DNA of 64,000 nt from Pandoraea iniqua (GTDB lineage Bacteria; Pseudomonadota; Gammaproteobacteria; Burkholderiales; Burkholderiaceae), in NCBI RefSeq assembly GCF_902459685.1, contig NZ_CABPSF010000009.1:1-64000 (forward strand). The letters run 5' to 3'. Position numbers and translations under genes: made by a program. Positions 16,940 to 27,323 of this stretch are shown here, one piece after another. The stretch's first letter is position 1, and each line of letters begins with the position of its first letter. A model generated the notes under the pieces. It searched no databases. It worked only from the letters and a program-made list of their open reading frames with translations, and was not told where the DNA came from.

Positions 16940-18196
16940 ATGGCCTTTTCGACCGGACTGAGCGGCCTGAACGCCGCCTCCAAGGATCTGGACGTCATCG
17001 GCAACAACGTTGCCAACGCGGCGACCGTCGGCTTCAAGCAGGGTCAGGCGCAATTCGCCGACATCTACGCCAGCTCGCTGTTCGGCGCCGGCAACAACAC
17101 GGTCGGTATCGGCACGCGCGTGTCGAACATTGCGCAGCAGTTCACGCAGGGCGACATCACCGTGACGAACCGTCAGCTCGATCTGGCGATCTCCGGCAAC
17201 GGTTTCTTCCGCGTGTCGAACGGCGGCACCATCGCCTACACGCGTAACGGTCAGTTCTCGCTCGACAAGAACGGCTACATCGTCGATGCCAATGGCGACC
17301 AGCTGACCGGCTATCTGGCCGGCCCGAACGGCATCATCAACAGCGTGTCGCCGGTCGCTCTGCAAATTCCGACGGGCGATCTGGCCCCGACGGCCACGAG
17401 CACGATCACCGGTCAGTTCAACCTCGACTCGCGCAGCGCCGTGAACACCACGACGTTCTCGATCACCGATCCGAACTCGTACACCAACGGTACGTCGCTC
17501 AAGGTCTACGACTCGCTGGGCAATTCCCACGACGTGAACCTGTACTTCAAGAAGTCGGCCGTCGACCCGGCGACGAACAACGCCACGTGGCAGGTCTACG
17601 CGTCCGTCGATGGCACGACGCAGATCGGCACCGGCCCGGTCGCAACGCTCACGTTCAACTCGGCAGGCAGCCTGGTTGCGCAAACGGACTCGACGGGCAC
17701 TGCCGTCACTGGCCCGATCACGCTGCCGACGATTGCGTACGGCAACGGCGCATCGGCGGGCAACATCAAGATGAGCCTGACGGGCACGACGCAGTACGGC
17801 AACACGTACACGCCGAACACGCTCACGCAGAACGGTTACACGTCGGGCCGCCTGACGGGCTTCACGTTCAACGCGGACGGCACGATCGTCGGTACGTACT
17901 CGAACACGCAGTCGATGGTGCTCGGCCAAGTGGCCCTCGCCAACTTCAACAACGTGCAGGGTCTGATCCCGATGGGCAACAACCTCTGGCAAGAGTCGGC
18001 CGCCTCGGGTATCCCCATCGTCGGCGTGCCGGGCGGTACGAACATGGGCAAGCTGCAAGCCGGTGCCGTCGAAGCCTCGAACGTCGATCTGACCGCCGAA
18101 CTGGTCCACATGATCACCGCGCAGCGCAACTATCAGGCCAACGCGCAGACGATCAAGACGGAAGACCAGTTGATGCAAACGATGGTCAACCTGTAA
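16940..18196 (+). CDS. flgE: Flagellar hook protein FlgE
   Basis: FlgE is the hook subunit. The 418-residue product has the axial N-terminal helix (FSTGLSGLNAASKDLDVIGNNVANAATVGFK) and the ANRQLDLAISGNGFFRVS-type domain. A variable surface domain of about 230 residues rich in Thr, Ser and Asn follows. The C terminus is EASNVDLTAELVHMITAQRNYQANAQTIKTED. AGGAG lies seven bases from the ATG. The 108-base gap upstream contains ACCGATAG, similar to a sigma-28 -10 box, but no matching -35 box. Confidence 0.96.
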   Translation: MAFSTGLSGLNAASKDLDVIGNNVANAATVGFKQGQAQFADIYASSLFGAGNNTVGIGTRVSNIAQQFTQGDITVTNRQLDLAISGNGFFRVSNGGTIAYTRNGQFSLDKNGYIVDANGDQLTGYLAGPNGIINSVSPVALQIPTGDLAPTATSTITGQFNLDSRSAVNTTTFSITDPNSYTNGTSLKVYDSLGNSHDVNLYFKKSAVDPATNNATWQVYASVDGTTQIGTGPVATLTFNSAGSLVAQTDSTGTAVTGPITLPTIAYGNGASAGNIKMSLTGTTQYGNTYTPNTLTQNGYTSGRLTGFTFNADGTIVGTYSNTQSMVLGQVALANFNNVQGLIPMGNNLWQESAASGIPIVGVPGGTNMGKLQAGAVEASNVDLTAELVHMITAQRNYQANAQTIKTEDQLMQTMVNL

Positions 18197-18236
18197 GCGG
18201 AGCGGCGCGCATGCGTAACTTGCACGAGGGACGTCG

Positions 18237-18980
18237 ATGGATCGTCTGATCTATGTCGCCATGACTGGCGCGAAGCAGGCGATGGAGCAGCAATCGACCA
18301 CCGCCAACAATCTGGCCAACGTCTCGACGCCGGGCTTTCGGGCCCAGCTCGCCTCGTTCCGTCAGGTGCCGGTGCGCGCCGAAGACGGCGCTGCCGGCAC
18401 GCGTACCTTCGTCACGACTTCGACGCCGGGCACCGACTTCACGCCCGGCGCGATGCAGCAAACGGGTCGCGCGCTCGACGTCGCCATTCAGGGACAAGGC
18501 TGGCTGGCCGTGCGCGATGCGCAGGGCCGCGAAGCCTACACCCGTGGCGGCAACCTCGAAATGACGGCAGACGGCCAGATCACGCTGCACGGTCTGCCGG
18601 TCATGACCGACGCCGGGCCGGCCGCCGTGCCGCCGGGCGCGGCCGTGACCATCGGCACCGACGGCACGATTTCGGCGCTGGGGCAGGGCGATCCGCCCAA
18701 CTCGATCGCTGTGATGGGGCAGTTGAAGCTGGTCAATCCGCCGGAAGGCAATCTGGTGCGCGGCGACGACGGCTTGTTCCGTACGGGCAACAACGCACCG
18801 GTACAAGTCGACCCGAATGTCGTCGTGGTCGCAGGCTCGATCGAGAACAGCAACGTCAACCCGGTCAGTAGTCTGGTCAACATGATTTCGCAGTCGCGTG
18901 CGTTTGAAATGCAGATGAAGATGCTGCAAACGGCCGATACCAACGAGCAGTCCGCCAACCAGTTGCTGAATTTCAGCTAA
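18237..18980 (+). CDS. flgF: Flagellar proximal rod protein FlgF
   Basis: FlgF is a proximal rod subunit of the flagellar basal body. The 247-residue product starts [19 protein letters not shown] and carries the [17 protein letters not shown] signature. The central [20 protein letters not shown] beta domain and the C-terminal [23 protein letters not shown] helix match the rod family. GAGGGA lies just upstream of the ATG. It precedes flgG in the usual order. Confidence 0.96.
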   Translation: MDRLIYVAMTGAKQAMEQQSTTANNLANVSTPGFRAQLASFRQVPVRAEDGAAGTRTFVTTSTPGTDFTPGAMQQTGRALDVAIQGQGWLAVRDAQGREAYTRGGNLEMTADGQITLHGLPVMTDAGPAAVPPGAAVTIGTDGTISALGQGDPPNSIAVMGQLKLVNPPEGNLVRGDDGLFRTGNNAPVQVDPNVVVVAGSIENSNVNPVSSLVNMISQSRAFEMQMKMLQTADTNEQSANQLLNFS

Positions 18981-19038
18981 CGGGCCGACGGCGCGCCACA
19001 CCCGGCGCGCCACGACCGTACACGGGGAGAAACACCAA

Positions 19039-19821
19039 ATGATCCGTTCGCTCTACATCGCTGCTACCGGCATGAACGCCCAGCAGACGAACATGGACGT
19101 GATTTCGAACAACCTCGCCAACACCAGCACGAACGGCTTCAAGAAAGGCCGTGCGGTGTTCGAGGACCTGCTGTACCAGACCATTCGCCAGCCCGGCGCC
19201 CAGTCGTCGCAGCAAACGCTGCTGCCGTCGGGCCTGCAACTGGGTACCGGTGTGCGTCCGGCCGCGACCGAGCGCATCTTCACGCAGGGCAACCTGACGT
19301 CCACCAGCAACGCGAAGGACGTGGCCATCAACGGCGACGGCTTCTTCCAGGTGCTGATGCCGGACGGCACGACCGCCTACTCGCGCGACGGCTCGTTTCA
19401 GGTCGACAACAACGGCCAGTTGGTGACGGCGTCGGGTTACCCGATTCAGCCGGCGATCACGATCCCCGCCAACGCCCTGTCGCTGACCATTGCGCGCGAC
19501 GGTACGGTGTCGGTGACGCAGCCGGGCAGCACGGCCAACGTGCAGATCGGTACGTTCCAGCTCGCCACGTTCATCAACAACGCCGGCCTGCAAAGTCTGG
19601 GCGAGAACCTGTACGCCGAGACGGCCGCGTCAGGCGCGCCGAACGTGGCACAGCCGGGCACCAACGGCGCGGGCGTGCTCAATCAGAACTACGTTGAAAC
19701 GTCGAACGTGAACGTGGTGGAAGAACTGGTGAACATGATTCAGGCGCAGCGTGCTTACGAAATCAACTCGAAGGCCGTGACCGCGTCCGATCAGATGCTC
19801 CAGCGTCTGACGCAGATGTAA
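19039..19821 (+). CDS. flgG: Flagellar distal rod protein FlgG
   Basis: FlgG builds the distal rod. The 260-residue product shows [34 protein letters not shown] at the N terminus and the [13 protein letters not shown] segment typical of FlgG. The terminal motif is [23 protein letters not shown]. All are conserved in the family and the length is as expected. GGGGAGA is well placed ahead of the ATG. flgH follows 51 bases downstream. Confidence 0.97.
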   Translation: MIRSLYIAATGMNAQQTNMDVISNNLANTSTNGFKKGRAVFEDLLYQTIRQPGAQSSQQTLLPSGLQLGTGVRPAATERIFTQGNLTSTSNAKDVAINGDGFFQVLMPDGTTAYSRDGSFQVDNNGQLVTASGYPIQPAITIPANALSLTIARDGTVSVTQPGSTANVQIGTFQLATFINNAGLQSLGENLYAETAASGAPNVAQPGTNGAGVLNQNYVETSNVNVVEELVNMIQAQRAYEINSKAVTASDQMLQRLTQM

Positions 19822-19872
19822 GTGGCGCTTGCCGCTATCGTTGCCGTCAGACTCGTGTTCAGGAAAGCCGAG

Positions 19873-20601
19873 ATGTCAGTTCAGTCAGCCAAATCGACCG
19901 ATTCAGTTACTCAACGTACCGCAAGCCCGGCGCGGTTCCTCGCGCTGATGGCCGCCGTCGCGTTGAGCGGTCTGGCCGGCTGCGCCTACGTACCGCAAGA
20001 ACCGGTGGTGCAGGGCCCGACCACCACGCGTCCGCCGCCCCCGCCGATGGCGGCCGATCCGGAAGGGTCGATCTATCGCCCGATCTACTCGAACCGGCCG
20101 CTGTTCGAAGACCGCCGTCCGCGTAACGTCGGCGATATTCTGACCATCACGATCAACGAGAACACGGCGGCCAGCAAGAATTCGGCCGCCAACACCAGCC
20201 GCGCCGGCAGCGGCTCGCTCGCGCTCAATCAGATGCCGGGCGTCGTGGGCGGGGTGTTCAACAACCAGAGTCTGGATGCCAATGGCGCGAACAAGTTCGA
20301 CGCCAAGGGCGCGGCCAACGCCAACAACGTGTTCTCGGGGCAGATCACCGTGACCGTGATGGAAGTGCTCGGCAACGGCAACCTGACGGTGGCCGGCGAG
20401 AAGCAGATCGCGATCAATCAGGGCACGGAGTACATCAAGTTTTCGGGCGTCGTCAGCCCGCAGACGATTTCGGGCGCGAATACCGTGCCTTCGACGCAGG
20501 TGGCCGATGCGCGCATCGAATACCGTGGCAAGGGCTACATCAACGAAGCCGAAACCATGGGCTGGCTGCAACGCTTCTTCCTTAACGTTTCGCCGTTCTG
20601 A
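19873..20601 (+). CDS. flgH: Flagellar L-ring lipoprotein FlgH
   Basis: FlgH forms the outer-membrane L-ring bushing. The 242-residue precursor has a lipoprotein signal ending in LSGLAGC, so acylation is expected on that Cys. The L-ring core shows [41 protein letters not shown] and the C-terminal [18 protein letters not shown] at 19822 lies in frame directly after flgG. AGGAAAG at 19861-19867 supports the ATG at 19873 and gives a normal signal peptide. A second, diverged FlgH is encoded at 58998-59699. Confidence 0.95.
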   Translation: MSVQSAKSTDSVTQRTASPARFLALMAAVALSGLAGCAYVPQEPVVQGPTTTRPPPPPMAADPEGSIYRPIYSNRPLFEDRRPRNVGDILTITINENTAASKNSAANTSRAGSGSLALNQMPGVVGGVFNNQSLDANGANKFDAKGAANANNVFSGQITVTVMEVLGNGNLTVAGEKQIAINQGTEYIKFSGVVSPQTISGANTVPSTQVADARIEYRGKGYINEAETMGWLQRFFLNVSPF

Positions 20602-21821
20602 TGTCGATCATGTCGTCCCTGCCGCGCCGCGCGCACGCTTCCCGCCAGTCTGGCCAACACGCTGGCCCGCGTGCTCACGCTCACCCGATGGCGAAGGCGC
20701 TTGCTCAGGTGCTCGTTAAGGCCCTCGTCGTCGCGGGTGCCGCCGGCTTCGCGATGCTCGCGCCCGGTGCCGCCCATGCGGAGCGCCTGAAGGAACTGGC
20801 CTCGATTCAGGGCGTGCGCGACAACCAGCTGATCGGCTACGGTCTCGTGGCCGGCCTCGACAACTCGGGCGACCAGACCACCCAGACGCCGTTTACCGTG
20901 CAGAGCATGACGAACATGCTCTCGCAGCTCGGTATTACCGTGGCGCCCGGTACCAACATGCAGTTGAAGAACGTGGCGGCGGTGATGGTGACTGCCACGC
21001 TGCCGGCGTTCACGCGCCCGGGTCAGCCGATCGACGTCGTCGTCTCGTCGATGGGTAACGCCAAGAGCCTGCGTGGCGGCACGCTGCTCATGACCCCGCT
21101 CAAGGGGCCGGACGGTCAGGTCTACGCGCTCGCGCAGGGCAACCTGCTGGTGGGCGGCGCTGGCGCGTCGGCCAACGGGTCGAGCGTGACGGTCAACCAG
21201 CTCGCGTCGGGCCGGATTCCGAACGGCGCGATCGTCGAGCGCAGTGTCCCGACCGCCATGGGCGGCCAGCCGGGCACCATTCAGATGGAATTGAACGCCA
21301 CCGACTTCTCGACCGCCCAGCGCGTGGTCGATGCGGTGAACCGCCGCTTCGGCTACAGCACGGCGCAGGCGCTCGATGGCCGGGTGATTCTGCTGCGCAC
21401 GCCGACCGATCCGTCAGCGCGGGTGCAGTTCCTCGCCCAGTTGGAAAGCATTGAAGTGAAGCCGGACAACTCGGCAGCGCGCGTGATCATCAACGCCCGC
21501 ACCGGTTCGGTCGTGATGAACCAGAACGTGACGATCCAGCAGTGCGCCGTGGCCCACGGCAACCTGTCGGTGGTGATCGACACGCAAAACAATGTCAGCC
21601 AGCCGGCGCCGTTCTCGGGCGGGCAGACGGTGGTGGCCCCGAATTCGCAAATCTCCGTGCAACAGGAGAACAACGCGCTCAAGCTGGTCAAGGCGGGCGC
21701 GAACCTCGCCGACGTGGTCAAGGCGCTGAACTCGCTCGGCGCAAGCCCGGCGGACCTGATGTCGATTTTGCAGGCCATGAAGGCCTCGGGCGCGCTGCGC
21801 GCCGATCTGGAGATCATCTGA
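20601..21821 (+). CDS. flgI: Flagellar P-ring protein FlgI
   Basis: FlgI forms the periplasmic P-ring around the rod. It is Sec-exported: the hydrophobic segment [18 protein letters not shown] ends at AAHA, before [26 protein letters not shown], the invariant start of the mature protein. The body and the C-terminal [26 protein letters not shown] are intact. The ATG at 20601 overlaps the flgH stop by one base. ATG 20610 and ATG 20688 would give shorter leaders and cannot be excluded, because no start has a good ribosome binding site. Confidence 0.94.
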   Translation: MSIMSSLPRRAHASRQSGQHAGPRAHAHPMAKALAQVLVKALVVAGAAGFAMLAPGAAHAERLKELASIQGVRDNQLIGYGLVAGLDNSGDQTTQTPFTVQSMTNMLSQLGITVAPGTNMQLKNVAAVMVTATLPAFTRPGQPIDVVVSSMGNAKSLRGGTLLMTPLKGPDGQVYALAQGNLLVGGAGASANGSSVTVNQLASGRIPNGAIVERSVPTAMGGQPGTIQMELNATDFSTAQRVVDAVNRRFGYSTAQALDGRVILLRTPTDPSARVQFLAQLESIEVKPDNSAARVIINARTGSVVMNQNVTIQQCAVAHGNLSVVIDTQNNVSQPAPFSGGQTVVAPNSQISVQQENNALKLVKAGANLADVVKALNSLGASPADLMSILQAMKASGALRADLEII

Positions 21822-21822
21822 T

Positions 21823-22701
21823 ATGGCGGACGGCAACCGACTCGCTGGCAAGAACCTGCCCGACCTGACGCAGCGTGCGACCTACGACATGCAGGGCCTC
21901 ACCGCCCTGCGCGCCGCCGCGCATCAGCAGACGCCGCAGGCCACCCAGCAGGCGGCCAAGCAGTTCGAAGCCGTCTTCACGCAGATGATGATGAAGAGCA
22001 TGCGCGACGCCACGATGTCCGGCGGCCTGCTCGGCAGCGATCAGGAAAAGATGTTCAACGGCATGCTCGACGACCAGCTTGCCCAGCAACTCGCCTCGCA
22101 CAAGGGTATGGGGCTGGCCGACCTGATGCTCAAGCAGCTCGCCCAGACGGGTACCACGCTGCCGCCCGCCGCCATGGGCCGCCAGCAGTCGTTGCAGGGC
22201 CGTGCCTACAACTCGGCCGACGCCATCGGCGTGGCCGACGGTGCCCCGGCGGTCGCGGGCGAATTTGTCGACCGTATGGCCTCGGCCGCACAGAGCGCCA
22301 GCGCGCAAAGCGGTATCCCGGCACGCTTCATGCTGAGTCAGGCGGCGCTGGAGTCCGGCTGGGGCAAGCGCGAGATCCGTCGCAGCGACGGCAGCACCAG
22401 CCACAACGTGTTCGGCATCAAGGCGGGTAAGAACTGGACCGGACCGACGGTGGAGGTCGCCACTACGGAATATGTGGGCGGCCAGCCGCGCAAGGTCATG
22501 GCCAAGTTCCGCGCGTACGGCTCGTATGACGAGGCGTTTGCCGACTACGCCAAGCTGATTTCGAACAACCCGCGCTACGCGCAGGTGGTGGCCAGCGCCA
22601 ACGACGCGGCAAGCTTCGCCAACAACCTGCAACGCGCCGGTTACGCGACCGACCCGCAGTACGCCAACAAGCTGATGAAGATCATGAAGCACTTCGCCTG
22701 A
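21823..22701 (+). CDS. flgJ: Rod-cap peptidoglycan hydrolase FlgJ
   Basis: FlgJ caps the growing rod and cuts peptidoglycan to let it through. The 292-residue protein is of the two-domain type. The N-terminal rod-binding domain (KQFEAVFTQMMMKSMRDAT, GLLGSDQEKMFNGMLDDQLAQQLA) is joined to a C-terminal glucosaminidase domain. The latter shows MLSQAALESGWGKREI with the expected catalytic Glu, followed by HNVFGIKAG and the YGSYDEAFADYAKLI segment. It starts one base after flgI. Confidence 0.95.
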   Translation: MADGNRLAGKNLPDLTQRATYDMQGLTALRAAAHQQTPQATQQAAKQFEAVFTQMMMKSMRDATMSGGLLGSDQEKMFNGMLDDQLAQQLASHKGMGLADLMLKQLAQTGTTLPPAAMGRQQSLQGRAYNSADAIGVADGAPAVAGEFVDRMASAAQSASAQSGIPARFMLSQAALESGWGKREIRRSDGSTSHNVFGIKAGKNWTGPTVEVATTEYVGGQPRKVMAKFRAYGSYDEAFADYAKLISNNPRYAQVVASANDAASFANNLQRAGYATDPQYANKLMKIMKHFA

Positions 22702-22725
22702 GGCGAAGTGGCTGCTCAATCTGCC

Positions 22726-22752
22726 TAAATTTTAGGCAAAACCGGCCGGGCC
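22726..22752 (+). promoter_or_regulatory. Possible sigma-28 promoter of flgKL with palindromic -35
   Basis: TAAATTTT (22726-22733) is followed after 11 bases by GCCGGGCC (22745-22752). The -35 element matches 7 of 8 positions of the FliA consensus and is the same octamer as at fliC, but the -10 matches only at GCCG. The -35 lies within a perfect palindrome, GCCTAAATTTTAGGC. The predicted start is about 85 bases ahead of flgK, a classic late gene. Confidence 0.45.
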
Positions 22753-22845
22753 TCAATATTGCTGCCAGGCTGCCGTAAACACATCGGTAACGGTGCGCGA
22801 ACGGGCTTTCCCGTGGGACGCGCCTCCAACTCAAGCCGCGAGATC

Positions 22846-24834
22846 ATGAGCCTAATCAATATTGGCATGAGCGGGCTGAACGCCGCCCAGTTCGCCCTCA
22901 ACACCACCGGCAACAACATCTCCAACTCGGGGACGGCCGGCTACAACCGACAAATCGTCAGCTACACCCAGGCGGACAGCCAGTTCGCGGGCGTGGGCTA
23001 TATCGGTTCGGGCGTGCTGGTGAGCGACGTGTCGCGGGTGTACGACCAGTTTCTGGCAGGTCAGGCCAATCAGGCGCAGACCCAATACAGCCAGCTCAAC
23101 ACTTACTACCAGCAGATCTCGCAGATCAACAACGCGCTGGGTAGCTCGACGACCGGCCTGTCGGCCTCGATGTCCTCGTTCTTCACGAACTTGCAGACCA
23201 TCGTGACCGCGCCGAACAACTCGGCCACGCGCGCCACGGTCATCTCGTCGGCCCAGACGCTCACGAGCATGTTCCAGTCGCTCTCGGGGGCGCTCTCGTC
23301 GCTGCGTACGGCCGTGAACGGCAATCTCACCCAGTCGACCGAACAGATCAACACCTACGCCAAGCAGATCGCCACGTTGAACGACGCGATTCTGCAAGCA
23401 CAGGGCAATGGCGGCGGCGTCACCCCGAACGACCTGCTCGACCAGCGCGATCAGGCGGTAGCCAGCCTGAACGCTATCGTTCAGACGAACGTCGTGAAGA
23501 ATTCCGACGGCTCGTACAACGTGTTCGTGGGCAACGGCCAGTCGCTCGTGATGGGCAACTCGGCGTACCAGATGACCACGGTGCCGTCGACGAGCGATCC
23601 GTCGCAACTGACCGTCGCCTACGTGTCGCCCAACGGCACCAAGATCCCCATTCCGGAATCGTCGATCACCGGCGGCTCGCTGGCCGGTCTGCTGTCGTTC
23701 CGCAGCGGTGCACTCACGCAGGCGCAGAACTCGCTGGGCCAGATCGCGCTGTCGCTGGCCGGCACGTTCAACGCACAGAACCAGCTCGGTCTGGATCTGT
23801 ACGGCCAGATGGGCGGTAACTTCTTCACGGTGCCGAGCCCGACGATCATTGCGAACACCAGCAATTCCGGTTCGGCGACGCTCAACGCGTCGATCACCGA
23901 TGCCTCGAAGATCACGGCCAGCGATTACTCCGTGACCTACGACGGCACCAACTACACCATGACGCGCCTGACCGACGGCGCCAAGTGGACGGCAGGTGCG
24001 CCGGCGACGCCGGGCGCGCCCCTGAATTTCCAAGACAGCAGCGGCGCCGCGTTTGGCGACGGCTTCAAGGTCACGGTGGGCAACATGGCCGCCGGCGACA
24101 GCTTCACGATTCAGCCGACCCGCAACGCCGCGCAGAACATCGGCGTCGCGATCACTGACCCGGGCAAGATTGCACTGGCCGCACCGGTCATCGCCTCGGC
24201 AGGCAGCAGCAACGGCGGCTCGCTCAAGGTCGATCAGGGCTCGGTGGATGCTAACTACCTGTCGAACGTGCTGACGGGGCCGGTGAACTTCACGTTCAGC
24301 AAGAACGCCACGACCGGCGCGCTCACGCTCGTCGCACCGTCGCCGATGACGGTGACCGTCAACGGTGTGACGACCTCCTACGCCGCGGGCGATACCGTGC
24401 CGTACGACGCCACCAACGGCGCCAAGATCACGATGGGCGGTGTGACCGTGAACGTGAGCGGCACCCCAGCCGACGGCGACAAGTTCACCATCGCCCCGAA
24501 CACCTCGGGCGCGGTGACCGACAACCGTAACGGTCTGGCACTGTCGGCGCTGCAAAACGACAAGACCAAAGTGGGCGGCTCGCAGAGCTACACGTCGGCG
24601 TACGCCAATCTCGTGTCGTATGTCGGTTCGACCACGAACACCTACAAGGCGACCAGCGCCGCGCAGCAAACGCTGCTGCAACAGGCCCAAGGGGCCCAGC
24701 AATCGAATTCCGGCGTGAACCTCGACGAAGAGGCAGCCAACCTGATCAAGTATCAACAGCTTTATCAGGCCAACTCCAAGGTCATTCAGACAGCGTCGTC
24801 GTTGTTCGACACGATCCTGCAAATGGTCAACTAA
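22846..24834 (+). CDS. flgK: Hook-filament junction protein 1, FlgK
   Basis: FlgK is the first junction protein between hook and filament. The 662-residue product has the axial N terminus (INIGMSGLNAAQFALNTTGNNISNSGTAGYNRQ) and a long helical D1 part with NDLLDQRDQAVASLNAIV. A large variable region (about residues 280-560) follows. The C-terminal motif is GVNLDEEAANLIKYQQLYQANSKVIQTASSLFDTIL. The frame is open from 22759, but family alignment places the start at the ATG at 22846. It is exported with the chaperone FlgN. Confidence 0.95.
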   Translation: MSLINIGMSGLNAAQFALNTTGNNISNSGTAGYNRQIVSYTQADSQFAGVGYIGSGVLVSDVSRVYDQFLAGQANQAQTQYSQLNTYYQQISQINNALGSSTTGLSASMSSFFTNLQTIVTAPNNSATRATVISSAQTLTSMFQSLSGALSSLRTAVNGNLTQSTEQINTYAKQIATLNDAILQAQGNGGGVTPNDLLDQRDQAVASLNAIVQTNVVKNSDGSYNVFVGNGQSLVMGNSAYQMTTVPSTSDPSQLTVAYVSPNGTKIPIPESSITGGSLAGLLSFRSGALTQAQNSLGQIALSLAGTFNAQNQLGLDLYGQMGGNFFTVPSPTIIANTSNSGSATLNASITDASKITASDYSVTYDGTNYTMTRLTDGAKWTAGAPATPGAPLNFQDSSGAAFGDGFKVTVGNMAAGDSFTIQPTRNAAQNIGVAITDPGKIALAAPVIASAGSSNGGSLKVDQGSVDANYLSNVLTGPVNFTFSKNATTGALTLVAPSPMTVTVNGVTTSYAAGDTVPYDATNGAKITMGGVTVNVSGTPADGDKFTIAPNTSGAVTDNRNGLALSALQNDKTKVGGSQSYTSAYANLVSYVGSTTNTYKATSAAQQTLLQQAQGAQQSNSGVNLDEEAANLIKYQQLYQANSKVIQTASSLFDTILQMVN

Positions 24835-24851
24835 GGGCAGGAGACAGCGCC

Positions 24852-26087
24852 ATGCGAATCAGCACCAACATGATTTACGATCAGGGCCTGCGCGCAATGA
24901 GCCAGAACACCTCTGATCTGCTCAACACGCAGCAGCAGCTCTCGTCGGGCCTGCGCGTGACCACGCCCAGCGATGACCCGGTGGCATCGGCCCAAGCCGT
25001 GGCCGTGTCGCAGAACAACGACATGAACTCGCAGTACTCGGCGAACCGGGCTTCGGCGACGACGCAGCTGCAACTCGAAGACTCGACCTTCGGCAGCATC
25101 ATCAACACGCTGCAACACGTGATGTCGCAGGTCGTAACGGCGGGTAACCCGTCGCTCAACGACAGCGACCGCAACACGATCGCCACCGACCTTCAGTCGA
25201 GCTTCCAGCAACTGCTCTCGCTCGCGAACACGACCGATGCCAACGGTCAGTACCTGTTCTCGGGCTTTCAGGGCAACTCGGCGGCCTACGTGACGTCGGC
25301 CACGGGGGCGTCGTATGCCGGTGACGCCGGTGTGCGCTACGTGCAGGTCAGCCCGAATCGTCAAATCGCGATCAACGACATCGGTTCGAGCATTTTCCAG
25401 AGCATTCAGCCGGGCACGGCGGGTGCGCTGATCACGGGCAACAGCAGCAATCAGGGCTCCGCCACGTACAAGCCGGTCTCTACGACCGACGTGACCAACC
25501 CGGGCGCGACCCATCAGTATCAGATCAGCTTCGCCGTCGACAGCACGACTACGCCGCCGACGACGACGTACACCGTCAAGGATCAGACCGACACGACGGT
25601 GCCTGACGTGACGGGGGCGTACACGGCTGGTCAGCCGATCACGTTCGGCGGCAAGTCGGTGACCTTCAACGGCGTGCCGGCCAATGGCGACAACTATCAG
25701 GTGCAACCGGCGAACAAAGCCAGCACCAACGTGTTCGACAACCTGCAAGCGCTGATCAACACACTCAAGACGCCGCTCAGTAGCGCCGGCCAAGCGGGGC
25801 AGTCTAACCTTTCGAACGCGCTGACCACGTTCAGCGAGATGTTCAGCAACACGTACGACAACGTCACGACGGTGCGCACGACGGTGGGCTCGCGCATGAA
25901 CGAGCTGACGGCGTTGAACAATATCGGCGACAGCAATTCGCTGAACTATCAGTCGCAACTGGCCGACCTGCTGCAAGTCGACTGGAATTCGTCGGCGACC
26001 AAGTTTGCGCAGTTGCAGGCCGCATTGCAGGCGTCGCAGCAAAGCTTCCTCCAGACGCAGAAGCTCTCGCTGTTCAGCTTGCTGTAA
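24852..26087 (+). CDS. flgL: Hook-filament junction protein 3, FlgL
   Basis: FlgL is the junction protein that contacts flagellin. The 411-residue product begins MRISTNMIYDQGLRAMSQNTSDLLNTQQQLSSGLRV, with the flagellin-like TPSDDPVASAQA motif. A variable Thr-rich domain (about 190-285) follows, then a C-terminal helix bundle ending in QTQKLSLFSLL. CAGGAG lies ahead of the ATG. It is the last gene of the flg operon; a terminator follows 55 bases after the stop. Confidence 0.95.
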   Translation: MRISTNMIYDQGLRAMSQNTSDLLNTQQQLSSGLRVTTPSDDPVASAQAVAVSQNNDMNSQYSANRASATTQLQLEDSTFGSIINTLQHVMSQVVTAGNPSLNDSDRNTIATDLQSSFQQLLSLANTTDANGQYLFSGFQGNSAAYVTSATGASYAGDAGVRYVQVSPNRQIAINDIGSSIFQSIQPGTAGALITGNSSNQGSATYKPVSTTDVTNPGATHQYQISFAVDSTTTPPTTTYTVKDQTDTTVPDVTGAYTAGQPITFGGKSVTFNGVPANGDNYQVQPANKASTNVFDNLQALINTLKTPLSSAGQAGQSNLSNALTTFSEMFSNTYDNVTTVRTTVGSRMNELTALNNIGDSNSLNYQSQLADLLQVDWNSSATKFAQLQAALQASQQSFLQTQKLSLFSLL

Positions 26088-26142
26088 GCGACACACGCAG
26101 CGTGGGCGGCGCAAACGCGCCACCACGCCGTCGCAGGACGAC

Positions 26143-26180
26143 ACGGGTCACCGGCATTGCCGCGTGGCCCGTTTGTTTTT
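26143..26180 (+). terminator. Intrinsic terminator of the flg operon
   Basis: ACGGGTCAC (26143-26151) pairs with GTGGCCCGT (26164-26172) through eight Watson-Crick pairs and one wobble. The stem is followed by TTGTTTTT. It separates flgL from the convergent fliR. Confidence 0.75.
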
Positions 26181-26200
26181 CGGGGGAGAGGTGCGGCCGT

Positions 26201-26992
26201 TCAGGCCTTGGGGACGAACGCTGCGGTGGCGCGGATCATCATGTCCACGCCGATCGAGGTGAAGTGGTCCATCACCGGCGCAATGCGCGGCATCATCAGT
26301 TCGAGCACGAAGAGGCCGACGGCCAGCGTGAGCGGAAAGCCCACGGCGAAGATGTTGAGCTGCGGCGCCGCGCGGTTAAGAATGCCGAGCGCCAGATTGC
26401 AGATCAGCAGGGCTGCCACCAGCGGTAACGAGAGCATCAGCGCCAGCGTAAAGAGCTGCCCGCCTAACGACGCCAGATACTGCCAGCCGCCTGCCGAGAT
26501 CGGCGTGCCCGAGATCGGCAGCACCGCAAAGCTCTGGACGAGCGTGGCGTACATCACCAGATGGCCGTTGGTGGCGAGAAACACCAGCATCGCCACCACG
26601 TTGAGGAACATGCCGAGCACGGCGGTGCTGCCGTCGCTGTTCGGGTTGAGCAGCGTGGCGAACGACAGACCCATCTGCAAGCCCACGAAGTCGCCCGCCA
26701 TGCTGATCGCCGAGAACACGATCTGCATGCACCAGCCGAGCGCGGCGCCGATCATGAGCTGCTGCGCCAGAATCCACAACCCTTCCCACGAGAATGGCGA
26801 CACGGCCGGCATGGGGCCGAGCATCGGTGCCAGTGTGAGGGCGACGATGCCCGCGAGGCCGATCTTGACCGTCGCCGGCACCGCCGAGTCGCCGAAGAGC
26901 GGCGCGCTCATCGTGAGCGCGAGCAAGCGGACGAACGGAAACAGAAACGCCGCAATGACGCCCGAGAGCTGGTCGTAGGTGAAGCTGATCAA
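26201..26992 (-). CDS. fliR: Flagellar export gate protein FliR (TTG start)
   Basis: FliR is a core subunit of the FliPQR export gate. The 263-residue product has about six hydrophobic segments and the family motifs RLLALTMSAPLFGD near the N terminus and FVGLQMGLSFATLLNP in the middle. The first codon available is TTG at 26992 (MISFTYDQLSG), which matches the family N terminus; the next Met is inside the first membrane segment. No clear ribosome binding site precedes it, so expression may depend on coupling to fliQ, 45 bases upstream. It is last in fliLMNOPQR. Confidence 0.94.
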   Translation of the reverse strand: MISFTYDQLSGVIAAFLFPFVRLLALTMSAPLFGDSAVPATVKIGLAGIVALTLAPMLGPMPAVSPFSWEGLWILAQQLMIGAALGWCMQIVFSAISMAGDFVGLQMGLSFATLLNPNSDGSTAVLGMFLNVVAMLVFLATNGHLVMYATLVQSFAVLPISGTPISAGGWQYLASLGGQLFTLALMLSLPLVAALLICNLALGILNRAAPQLNIFAVGFPLTLAVGLFVLELMMPRIAPVMDHFTSIGVDMMIRATAAFVPKA

Positions 26993-27037
26993 GGGACGAG
27001 GGAGAGGGCGGCGTGCCGTGGCATGACTCGGCCCGCC

Positions 27038-27307
27038 TTAGCTGACGAGGCCGGGAATGCCGGTGAGCAACTGCTTCATGTAGTCGACCATGAGGTTGAG
27101 CATCCACGGTCCGGCCACGACCAGCGTGATGAACACGGCCAGCAGCTTCGGAATGAACGACAACGTCATTTCATTGATCTGCGTAGCGGCCTGAAACAGG
27201 CTCACGAGCAAACCCGAGACGAGTGCGACGAGCAGCAGCGGGCCAGCCAGCAACAGCGTGACTTGCATGGCCTGATGGGCCAGCGCCATGACGGTTTCCG
27301 GAGTCAT
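27038..27307 (-). CDS. fliQ: Flagellar export gate protein FliQ
   Basis: FliQ is the small gate subunit, 89 residues with two membrane helices (VTLLLAGPLLLVALVSGLLVSLF and LLAVFITLVVAGPWML). They are joined by the conserved QAATQINEMTLSFIPK loop. The ATG at 27307 gives the usual MTPETVMALAHQAM start. It lies between fliP and fliR. There is nothing unusual in length or sequence. Confidence 0.96.
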   Translation of the reverse strand: MTPETVMALAHQAMQVTLLLAGPLLLVALVSGLLVSLFQAATQINEMTLSFIPKLLAVFITLVVAGPWMLNLMVDYMKQLLTGIPGLVS

Positions 27308-27323
27308 TCGGCGTGCCTCCCCG

